NCBI GenBank assembly: GCA_029213025.1
Contig: JARGOZ010000032.1
Coordinates: 1-35,268, forward strand
Length of the DNA stretch: 35,268 nt
Reading direction: 5' to 3'
From: Verrucomicrobiales bacterium
GTDB lineage: Bacteria; Verrucomicrobiota; Verrucomicrobiia; Verrucomicrobiales; DEV007
A program made the translations under genes and the position numbers. This document shows positions 23,779 to 31,071 of the stretch, piece by piece (the first letter of the stretch is position 1; each line of letters starts with the position of its first letter). Below the pieces are notes generated by a model. It worked only from the letters and a program-made list of their open reading frames with translations, did not search any database and was not told where the DNA came from.

Positions 23779-23821
23779 GGTATGTTTACCCGTGGAAGCA
23801 TCGCTCACGGGTAAACATACC
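23779..23821. repeat. Perfect 16-bp inverted repeat
   Basis: GGTATGTTTACCCGTG (23779-23794) and CACGGGTAAACATACC (23806-23821) are exact reverse complements around an 11-nt loop. Partial further symmetry (CCCGTGCTGGCGGG) follows. There is no T-run after either arm, so an intrinsic terminator is unlikely. It sits 25 nt after the small membrane protein stop and about 160 nt before the convergent exoprotein stop. A REP-type element or the footprint of a small mobile element is possible. Confidence 0.7.
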
Positions 23822-23952
23822 CGTGCTGGCGGGAATACGGACACGCCGATTAGGTTGGGGGCATTGGACTTGCGAGGTGAAAAAGATATTTGTCACCATA
23901 CTTTTTGTCAGATGTTTCACCACTTTCCCGGTCCGACATATTTTGTCTGTCC

Positions 23953-23992
23953 CTGTCTTTCCTATGTCCTTGTCTTTCCTCACTGTCTTTCC
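23953..23992. repeat. Three short direct repeats TGTCTTTCC
   Basis: TGTCTTTCC occurs at 23954-23962, 23971-23979 and 23984-23992, with intervening TATGTCCT and TCAC. The last copy overlaps the 3' end of the exoprotein gene, so its final codons lie inside the repeat. This could be chance low complexity or slippage-generated sequence. Confidence 0.4.
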
Positions 23993-26900
23993 TTAGGTTT
24001 CAGATGTTCGAGTGAGGCTTCATCGACACCTACGCCTTCCGGAACTTTGATTGATGCGTCCCAGTGGGAATTGGCTTCGGCTCCCGTCGCTTTTTGAAAT
24101 TCAGGAAATGTTGCCGGCGTGTAGGATTGATGAATGACTCGCAGGCTCTTAAAGTTATAGTAGTTCCCGTCTCCTCTCCAGATCGTATTTCGATAGGTTT
24201 GCACCTCTGGGTGAAAGACTCCCTTTTGGAATACACATTTTTGAAACTCCACGCTTCCTTTCGGTGTGAGCATCACATTGATACTGTCAAAGGTACAATT
24301 TTCGGCAAAGAGCACCCCGCCTTTGCCAACTCGCAGTTCCTGTGGCCCGTCGCCAACTCGACGGATCACTACATTTCTCATTTTTAACTGACATCGCTGA
24401 CCGTCCTTTAGAAGATTTCCGTCCAACCAGAAAGCGCGGGCCGCACTGCTCTCGATGATGGCGTTTTCAATTGAATGCTTTAGTCCGATGAAATATATAT
24501 CAAAACCGGTGCATTCTTTGATATATACATTTTTGTAGTGAGTTTGACTCGTGCCGGTATCGCAGAACCCGGTCGCGTTGCGGATGCTGACAAAGCCATT
24601 GATCCGGCAATCGGCATCTTCATGAGCGCTGAACCCGTCGTCGCCGCATTCAATCGCGGCGATGTTTTCGTAGACGAGATTTCGCTGTGCTCCGTGGACA
24701 TTGAAACCGTCATTATAGACGTGAGTTCCCGTTACGTTTTTCACGGTGAGCCATGAACCGGTGATGCTCTGGACTATGGCGTTGCTTCGTTTGGGGTAGC
24801 GGATATTTGCTTCATCGAGCTTCTGACCGGGTTGCAGCTTCAGATAGAACGCATCTCCATCCTCCCTGACAAAGGTCCACTCGCCGGGCTGGAGATCTTG
24901 CGGTTTTTTCAAGGGCTCGCTGGGTCCTTTGGAGCAGCGGTTCATGCGCTGCATATTTCCGTCCCAGAGCAAAAACCAACGACTCACGATCGCGTCGTCT
25001 GTGGTTTTATAGATGTTTTTTCTTTGGTAGAGATCGGGTGAAATTTCGATCCAATCGGCGCTGGTTACCGGCTCACTGCCATCGAGCACTGCACCATTTC
25101 CATCGAGGGTAATCGGCATTCCGGGCAGGCCGTGCTTGTTGGTGAAATCGGCGCTCTCGTAATAGGTTCCGGGAGTGAGGTGGATTGTATCTCCCGGCTG
25201 AGCCAGCTTGATGGCCCGGGCGATCGTTTTGACCGGAGCAGACCGGCCATTGTTTGAATCGTTTCCTGCATTTGGGTCAACGTGGAGGTCGGGAGCGGCG
25301 GAAACATCGGGCCCATTTCCAGGACGCCTTGCCATTGCCGCTTCGTTCTCTTCCTTCGTTACATCGCTGAAGGTGCCCGTCTTTTGGGGCAAATCGACGA
25401 CCCGCCAGGCCAGCTCCGCCAAACGCGTGTCATTTTGCTGATCCCGGATTTCCCGCAGGGCACCAGCCCCCTCGTCGCCGAACTCTAAAATTGCATTGCC
25501 CACCGGACGCCAGCCCCAGTCGTGATCACTCCGGTTCGCATCGGTGTGTCGGCGGAAGGCAGTTAGTAAGGCGTCGAGGATTTTCGGTCGGAGCGATTGT
25601 AATTCCGTCTCATTCCGCGCCGCTATTTTCCCCAGTGAAGTGGCGGCGCGATTGACGACCGCAACATCTTCGTGAGTCAGCGCATCAATCAGAGTGTCGA
25701 CGGCTTCAGGGCTTTTACGCAAATTTCCGAGGGCTTCAGCAGCGGCAAAACGGGGGAACCGGTCCGGGTCTTTCAGCCCTTTCTGAAAAGTTGGCAGCAT
25801 GGATGTCCGCGCGGTAGTGACCAGTGAACGCATCGCGGCTTCCCTGACATTTCCATTTTCAGATTCCAGAGCAGCTCGCTCGATTTCCCAGGACGGAAAA
25901 GGCTGTAATCGGCGCAGCGCGATGATGGCGCACTCGCGAAGCATGTGATTGCCGTGTTTTTCGACCGCAGAAAGTAGTGCCTGCGCTGATCCGCTTCCGT
26001 GATTTTTCGCGAGGGCCAATGCCGCAACACAACGGACGCCATTTTCCGGATCACTCAGCGCTTTTTCAATCACCGGCACGGCGGAGGGATCTTTTGAACC
26101 CCCGAGCGCCTGAATCGCCAGCCTCCGTTCGATCAGATTTTCCGAGTCAGCGAGAGGGGACAAATCCTCCAGCTTGGTTTCCCAATCACCATCGATAACC
26201 TGCTGTAGGGCGCGCATCCGTTTCGAAAGATCATCTGATTGCAACGCATCGGCGGATTGTTCCGGAATAAATCCGCGCGAGAGGTGCTGAATGTCATCGC
26301 TCACCGCCAGGATCGTCGGCATCCCTGCTTCCTGGTATTTTTCCCATCCGGGACGAAACGGTCCTGAGGTGATCACACTAACTGAAGTCCCGGTTCCTTT
26401 CGCCAGAAACTGCAGATCTTCCAGCGCTTTCATCTGCGACTGGCCACTGTTGTTGCCATAGATCAGCAACTCGTCGACCAGTCCCTCGCGCACCCAGGTG
26501 TTGATATCCATGAATTGAGCACCCGCTGTTCTTGTCAGTTCAGGAACATTCCACGACATCGGTTGAGACGGATCGTTTGAATCGATCACCATGCCGAGTT
26601 CGATACCATGGGGTTCGAGCGCTGCTTTCAGCTCCCGCAAATAAGCGGTTACGTAGCTGCCGCGCAAACGCAACCAGTCCTCTCGAGAGGCGCCCCGACG
26701 AAATGGTTCGGTGCGGAGATCCAGTTTATATTGGCGCTTAAAATCCTCCACGACGGGATCGCTGTAACCGAACTCTTCTTCAAAGCGCAGCGAGTAATTT
26801 TCCACGTAAGTCAGCAAAGCAAGGCCGTCATAACCCGCGTTAACCGCCTGGCGAACTACCAGGTCAACGAGCGCTTTCCTCGCTTCCGGATAGGCGAGTT

Positions 26901-27426
26901 CGATCGGTCCGCCCTGATGCCTAACCCCGTGTTTGCCCATCGGGGCCCATTCGGGATGCTCCAGTTTCAACTTTGATTCATAGCAAAAAGGATAGTCGGT
27001 AAAGACGGGTGTATCGGCCGGGGAACCCCAGTCCCACAGCGTCCCCATGCCCCATATCTCCATGCCGCGTTGGCGAGCGGCCTGCACCGCGAGCTGGTCG
27101 GGCTTCACTTCCTCGTAAAGTTGGTTCAACCAGGTCCAGAAAGAATACGATCTCGGGTTTTCCGGGCGTGCCTGCATGGTTTCCATCCAGCAGGAAGCCT
27201 GGTGACCGCGCCAGTAGATCCGGCGGGCGTGCTGAACATCCCGAAACAAATCAAAGGTCGCATTGATGCTCGCCGGCGAATCTATCGGCAGCGACGATCC
27301 GAGGAAGTGATTATCGCCTGTGCTGACATAGACATCGATAATCGGTTCCTCTGCGGAGCTGGAAAGCAGAGTGAAAAGGGAGATTGCCGAAATAACAAAA
27401 AAGGTCTGAACAGCTGGCGATTTCAT
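23980..27426 (-). CDS. Secreted TIM-barrel glycosidase-like / HEAT / beta-helix multidomain protein
   Basis: From the ATG at 27426 the protein has 1148 residues and a Sec signal (MKSPAVQTFFVISAISLFTL, cut near SSSAEE). An in-frame TTG at 27462 would mask it. Residues about 28-400 look like a family-10-type or GHL barrel: ARRIYWRGHQAS, GMEIWGMGTLWDWG, GYDGLALLTYVENYSLRFEE, GIELGMVIDSNDPSQP, ELLIYGNN. Residues about 415-680 are HEAT repeats (ERRLAIQALGGSKDPSAVPV, VRCVAALALAKNHGSG, FPRFAAAEALGNLRKSPEAV). Residues about 715-1110 are a right-handed beta-helix starting LHVDPNAGNDSNNGR (DUF1565-like), then GDTIHLTPGTYYES. It probably acts on polysaccharide outside the cytoplasm. The combination is uncommon. 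Confidence 0.85.
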   Translation of the reverse strand: MKSPAVQTFFVISAISLFTLLSSSAEEPIIDVYVSTGDNHFLGSSLPIDSPASINATFDLFRDVQHARRIYWRGHQASCWMETMQARPENPRSYSFWTWLNQLYEEVKPDQLAVQAARQRGMEIWGMGTLWDWGSPADTPVFTDYPFCYESKLKLEHPEWAPMGKHGVRHQGGPIELAYPEARKALVDLVVRQAVNAGYDGLALLTYVENYSLRFEEEFGYSDPVVEDFKRQYKLDLRTEPFRRGASREDWLRLRGSYVTAYLRELKAALEPHGIELGMVIDSNDPSQPMSWNVPELTRTAGAQFMDINTWVREGLVDELLIYGNNSGQSQMKALEDLQFLAKGTGTSVSVITSGPFRPGWEKYQEAGMPTILAVSDDIQHLSRGFIPEQSADALQSDDLSKRMRALQQVIDGDWETKLEDLSPLADSENLIERRLAIQALGGSKDPSAVPVIEKALSDPENGVRCVAALALAKNHGSGSAQALLSAVEKHGNHMLRECAIIALRRLQPFPSWEIERAALESENGNVREAAMRSLVTTARTSMLPTFQKGLKDPDRFPRFAAAEALGNLRKSPEAVDTLIDALTHEDVAVVNRAATSLGKIAARNETELQSLRPKILDALLTAFRRHTDANRSDHDWGWRPVGNAILEFGDEGAGALREIRDQQNDTRLAELAWRVVDLPQKTGTFSDVTKEENEAAMARRPGNGPDVSAAPDLHVDPNAGNDSNNGRSAPVKTIARAIKLAQPGDTIHLTPGTYYESADFTNKHGLPGMPITLDGNGAVLDGSEPVTSADWIEISPDLYQRKNIYKTTDDAIVSRWFLLWDGNMQRMNRCSKGPSEPLKKPQDLQPGEWTFVREDGDAFYLKLQPGQKLDEANIRYPKRSNAIVQSITGSWLTVKNVTGTHVYNDGFNVHGAQRNLVYENIAAIECGDDGFSAHEDADCRINGFVSIRNATGFCDTGTSQTHYKNVYIKECTGFDIYFIGLKHSIENAIIESSAARAFWLDGNLLKDGQRCQLKMRNVVIRRVGDGPQELRVGKGGVLFAENCTFDSINVMLTPKGSVEFQKCVFQKGVFHPEVQTYRNTIWRGDGNYYNFKSLRVIHQSYTPATFPEFQKATGAEANSHWDASIKVPEGVGVDEASLEHLKPKERQ

Positions 27427-27572
27427 TTGGGTTAACCAAGGGTGTCTCCGGCAATCTGACAAACACGGTATGCCGGTATTTGGCGGTTCGAGATTTCCGG
27501 TTGTGAACCTCCGCTTTCTGAAAATTGCGATGGTTGTTCCGGTAAGCTTTTAGTCACGAATGCCGTCGCGTG

Positions 27573-28613
27573 CTACAGGTCAGAGTTTTCGAATACGGGA
27601 GCGGGGTAGGACCAGAAGATGGGAGCTCCTTCTGAATTGGTTCCCAGGGATGAAAGCCTGTACCTTCCGTTCTCTTTTTGGTAGATGACGGGAAGGGAGG
27701 GAGCGAACCTGTCCCTCGGAAGTTCGGCAGCCAAATCTTCTAAACTGTCCGGATATTGACCCTTTTCGAGGTAGAATTTTTCGAGATTACAGGCAATCAG
27801 AATGAAGTCTTCGATCTGGCGGATTTCCAGTGCCTGCACCAGATACTTTTCCATCGTTTTCCGGTTTCGATTAATGAGAACGTAGTCGGGGGTTATACAT
27901 TTCACAATCGAGGTAAACTGTTGCTTCAGGTAGGCAGGATCACCGCCAGGTGGGCGATGCAAAGTATAGAATAAGCCCTCTATTCTATCGCTGATTCTTC
28001 CCAGTTGGGAGATGTCGACACTGATTACCGATTCGAGAGTTCTGTCCAGATCGATGAAGTATTGATCCGCTTTCGAAAGGGATTGGAAATTCTCGATCAG
28101 AGTATCGATTTCCTCAGAGTTCCAGACTCTTCTCTCAAGGGAGTGCCATAAGAGATGATAAAATGCGTATTCCACGGACGGGCGGAAATCAAGGTCATAA
28201 AACTGATAGTATTCCACAGAGTATGTATCGCTGCGCGAAAGGCCTGCCGCGAGTTTGGTGATTTGCTCCAGAGCCTTGCCGGTGTTCCCGGTTTCCATAT
28301 CAGCGAACGCCCTGATTATCGCTGCATCCCTCAGGCCGTTCCAGGAGCGACGATAATTTTCCGGCTGAAGTTGATCGCTGATTTCGCCCGTAATGTCATA
28401 GATAAAGGAGACGATTTCAATTTTACCCAGGTGAGGAACGGCAAAATCATCAATCGACACAGTTGATGACGGCGGCCAGTCACCGAAAGGGTGCGTTACA
28501 AAAGTTTCGAAGGTATGAAAGTAGGTGGATTCGTTCGGCGCTGCCGAGGTGGCCGTGGCTGGTAGGGCATCGTGCCATTTCCGTATGAATTCATTCCACC
28601 GGTAGGTGGCCAC
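27573..28613 (-). CDS. Membrane-anchored protein of unknown function, N-terminus apparently frameshifted
   Basis: The longest frame with a usable start (GTG at 28613) gives 346 residues. The C-terminal part, ILIACNLEKFYLEKGQYPDS then LEDLAAELPRD and GRYRLSSLGTNSEGAP, resembles a pseudopilin-like tail frequent in Verrucomicrobiota and Planctomycetota proteins. Upstream of the GTG the same frame stays open and encodes YAAGIVVFACLFTIFTINVV, a clear membrane anchor, but has no start codon. An ATG at 28729 reads MPDREMTSK in the next frame. One extra base in the run AAAA (28703-28706) would join the two into a normal anchored protein. This is a sequencing error or a recent inactivation. The role is unknown. 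Confidence 0.7.
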   Translation of the reverse strand: MATYRWNEFIRKWHDALPATATSAAPNESTYFHTFETFVTHPFGDWPPSSTVSIDDFAVPHLGKIEIVSFIYDITGEISDQLQPENYRRSWNGLRDAAIIRAFADMETGNTGKALEQITKLAAGLSRSDTYSVEYYQFYDLDFRPSVEYAFYHLLWHSLERRVWNSEEIDTLIENFQSLSKADQYFIDLDRTLESVISVDISQLGRISDRIEGLFYTLHRPPGGDPAYLKQQFTSIVKCITPDYVLINRNRKTMEKYLVQALEIRQIEDFILIACNLEKFYLEKGQYPDSLEDLAAELPRDRFAPSLPVIYQKENGRYRLSSLGTNSEGAPIFWSYPAPVFENSDL

Positions 28614-28729
28614 TACATTGATGGTAAAAATGGTGAACAGGCAGGCGAAAACGACAATTCCTGCTGCATAGCGGAAGGTTGATCGAAAAGTAACAACAGC
28701 GGTTTTGATGTCATTTCTCTATCCGGCAT
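28614..28729 (-). pseudogene. Probable displaced N-terminal segment of the preceding protein
   Basis: ATG at 28729 encodes MPDREMTSK up to the AAAA run at 28703-28706, after which the membrane anchor (TAVVTFRSTFRYAAGI, then VVFACLFTIFTINVVATYRW) continues in a different frame into the 346-residue gene. Read as drawn, the ATG frame ends at a stop near 28613 with an unremarkable peptide. Confidence 0.5.
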
Positions 28730-28808
28730 TCTTTGCTTTGCCCGGTATGAAATATTCTGCGTTTTGAAGTACCTGAAAAACGGTTGGAAACGTAGGCAAT
28801 TTTCCACC

Positions 28809-29363
28809 CTACCTGCGTGAACGTTGCTTCCGCAGCTGTGGTTGCAAGGCCCGGTGCATTCTCCACACGTGCGGATATTTCAACCTGCGTTCCAGAATTG
28901 CATTGCTCTCTTCAAAGGATCCCCATTCCAGAATGTGGATATCGACGTGACGGCATCCCCATTCTTTCATTAGCCGCAGATTCGGTTTGTAGAGATCAAT
29001 CGTATTGGTGCCGACAAGAGTACTGCCGTAGTCGTCGATTTCGTAAATGTGCCAGTCACCGGAAATTTTGAAACGTGTGCCGAGGGGATAGCGTGACCAG
29101 TCTGCCGCAGCACTGCGGACTCTCCCGTATCGGAGCGTGTTTCCAGCCGCGCTCTTTTTACCGACTGCCCCGGGTTCATTTTCCATGTGGCTGTAGGCGG
29201 TGGTTTTCACTGTTCGACGGGTCGACGAATCCCAGGGCCGAATATTTTCGAGAACCATTTTGCCTCCGGAGGAGGAACGGCCTCGCGAACCGGTACATGC
29301 GACCTGGAAGCAGAGCAGCACGATCGGCGCAATAAGGAGTAAACTGGAATTTACCGGGCGCAC
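28809..29363 (-). CDS. 3D-domain (Asp-Asp-Asp) lipoprotein
   Basis: With a GTG start at 29363 the product is 184 residues and begins MRPVNSSLLLIAPIVLLCFQ, then VAC, a lipoprotein signal with Cys23. A TTG start at 29402 is the alternative. The core, about 60-160, matches the 3D domain: VKTTAYSHMENEPGAVG, SAAADWSRYPLGTRFKISG, YEIDDYGSTLVGTNTIDLYK and GCRHVDIHILEWG. The three domain-defining Asp positions (AADWS, EIDDYG, TIDLY) are visible. Such domains form double-psi barrels related to MltA-type lytic transglycosylases and resuscitation proteins, so cell-wall hydrolysis in the periplasm is the best guess. The gene is divergent from the FG-GAP protein gene. Confidence 0.8.
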   Translation of the reverse strand: MRPVNSSLLLIAPIVLLCFQVACTGSRGRSSSGGKMVLENIRPWDSSTRRTVKTTAYSHMENEPGAVGKKSAAGNTLRYGRVRSAAADWSRYPLGTRFKISGDWHIYEIDDYGSTLVGTNTIDLYKPNLRLMKEWGCRHVDIHILEWGSFEESNAILERRLKYPHVWRMHRALQPQLRKQRSRR

Positions 29364-29484
29364 TATCCGATAGGACGGGCGACGCGGGTGAATATTGCCC
29401 AAATTTACGAAAATCGTATTTTCCGGAAATCAGAGGGAAAAAGGTACCTTGAATCCTGACGGAGACGGATCGAATGATTTTGCT

Positions 29485-30645
29485 GTGAAAAGCATCTGCA
29501 TCGTTACCGGTTTAAGTCTCCTGTTCGCGAATTTTTGTTTTGGCGATCCGCCGCCGGAATATCGTTGGTTTGAGCGGGAAATTGATCAAATTGAAATTGG
29601 CTACGGTCTGCAAATTGTGGATGTCGATGGAGACGGGCAAAAGGATATTGTTCTGGCCGATAAGAGAACAGTCCAGTGGTACCAATATCCCAAATGGACC
29701 AAACATGTAATCGCCAAACACCTCACACTTCGCGACAATGTCTGCGTCACGGCCCGGGACATAAACGGAGACGGAAAATGTGAAATCGCGGTTGGGGCGG
29801 GGTGGAATTTTAAAGAAACTCTGAAAGACGGAGCTGTGTTTTATCTGAAACCGCCGGAAGACCGGACCCAACCCTGGGAACCTGTCCAGCTGTACAATGA
29901 GCCGAACACACACCGGATGCATTGGGTCGAAGGTCCGGGGGACAGTTTCAGTCTGCTGGTAAAACCTCTTCGCGGACGGGGCAGTATTGATGGAGTCGGT
30001 CCGGGGCTGCGGTTGATGGAATACCACATGCCGCCCGATCCCAAAGGGGAATGGGAGATCAATCTGGTAAATGATTTTCTCCATCTATCGCACAATTTCC
30101 ATCCGGTAAACTGGGATGAAGACCCGGAGGAGGAGGTGATTATCGCAGCCAAAGAGGGCGTTTGGCTAATGGACAGGACGGGTGGCAAATGGTCGACCAC
30201 GCAGCTTACCAAAGATTTTGCCGGGGAAATTCGCGACGGCAAACTTCCCGACGGACGCCGGTTTATCGCGACGGTCGAGCCGATGCATGGAACGAAATCC
30301 GCCGTTTATGTTGAACCTGAGAACGGGGAACAACTGTGGCCACAGTTGGCTGTGTTGGATGAACAACTGATCGATGGACACGCAGTGGCTGTCGCTGATT
30401 TCCTCGGTGTCGGGTATGATCAAATCGTCGTCGGCTGGAGAGCTATGCATCCGACAGGTGTGCCGGGAATCCGAATGTTTACGCCTCTGGATCCGAGAGG
30501 GAAGAATTGGAGAAATGAACGGATTTCCTCGGAAAAACTCGCTGTGGAAGACATCAAAGCGGCGGATCTGAACGGAGACGGCAAAGCTGATATCGTTGCG
30601 GCGGCAAGACAGACGAAGAATCTGAAAATCTTTTTCAGTAAGTGA
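29485..30645 (+). CDS. Secreted FG-GAP/VCBS-repeat propeller protein
   Basis: From a GTG at 29485 the protein has 386 residues and a Sec signal (MKSICIVTGLSLLFANFCFG). A longer TTG-started frame adds 30 non-signal residues and overlaps the divergent gene. Calcium-binding-type repeats are clear: QIVDVDGDGQKDIVLADK, ARDINGDGKCEIAVGAGWN and KAADLNGDGKADIVAAARQ, with less regular blades between (VNWDEDPEEEVIIAAKEG, AVADFLGVGYDQIVVGWR). This is a beta-propeller exported to the periplasm or outside. Proteins of this type are common in PVC bacteria; a ligand or enzyme activity cannot be assigned. The stop is 6 nt before yjbQ. Confidence 0.85.
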   Translation: MKSICIVTGLSLLFANFCFGDPPPEYRWFEREIDQIEIGYGLQIVDVDGDGQKDIVLADKRTVQWYQYPKWTKHVIAKHLTLRDNVCVTARDINGDGKCEIAVGAGWNFKETLKDGAVFYLKPPEDRTQPWEPVQLYNEPNTHRMHWVEGPGDSFSLLVKPLRGRGSIDGVGPGLRLMEYHMPPDPKGEWEINLVNDFLHLSHNFHPVNWDEDPEEEVIIAAKEGVWLMDRTGGKWSTTQLTKDFAGEIRDGKLPDGRRFIATVEPMHGTKSAVYVEPENGEQLWPQLAVLDEQLIDGHAVAVADFLGVGYDQIVVGWRAMHPTGVPGIRMFTPLDPRGKNWRNERISSEKLAVEDIKAADLNGDGKADIVAAARQTKNLKIFFSK

Positions 30646-30651
30646 GTTCGG

Positions 30652-31071
30652 ATGAAGTGTGTGCAGAAAGAAATCGAGGTTTCGACGCGGGGAAAAGGAA
30701 CCTACGAAATCACGAGCGAAATTGAGTCTTTCATTCGTGAGGCAGAGGTTACGTCCGGCCAAATCACTGTTTTTCTGCGCCACACCAGTGCCAGTCTGGT
30801 GATAATGGAGAACGCGGATCCCTCGGCGCGAACCGATCTGCATGCTTTTTTCGACGATCTCGTGCCGGAGGATTTGCCTTATCTCGTGCATACCTATGAA
30901 GGGGCGGATGACAGTCCCAGTCATCTGCGCATGGCGTTGACGAGGACCAGTGAAGTGATTCCCATCGTGGAAGGGAGATCGGTTCTCGGAACCTGGCAGG
31001 GGGTATTTGTCTTCGAGCACCGCCGCTCACCCCACCGCCGACGGATTTGTTTTTCGATTATCGGGGATTAA
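30652..31071 (+). CDS. yjbQ: YjbQ family protein (UPF0047, secondary thiamine-phosphate synthase-like)
   Basis: The 139-residue protein has the full UPF0047 pattern: VFLRHTSASLVIMENADPSA, then VPEDLPYLVHTYEGADDSPS, HLRMALTRTSEVIPIVEGR, and LGTWQGVFVFEHRRSPHRR. The His of RHTSAS, the His of YLVHTYEGADD and the His of SHLRM are the conserved putative metal ligands. Family members show weak thiamine-phosphate synthase activity, but the physiological role is unsettled. It follows the FG-GAP gene by 6 nt. Its stop overlaps the convergent GH-GT2 stop by 4 nt. Confidence 0.92.
   Translation: MKCVQKEIEVSTRGKGTYEITSEIESFIREAEVTSGQITVFLRHTSASLVIMENADPSARTDLHAFFDDLVPEDLPYLVHTYEGADDSPSHLRMALTRTSEVIPIVEGRSVLGTWQGVFVFEHRRSPHRRRICFSIIGD

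Noticed and set aside
23765..24097. 110-codon plus-strand open frame
   Set aside because: It starts over the 16-bp inverted repeat and continues antisense into the exoprotein gene; both facts argue against coding.
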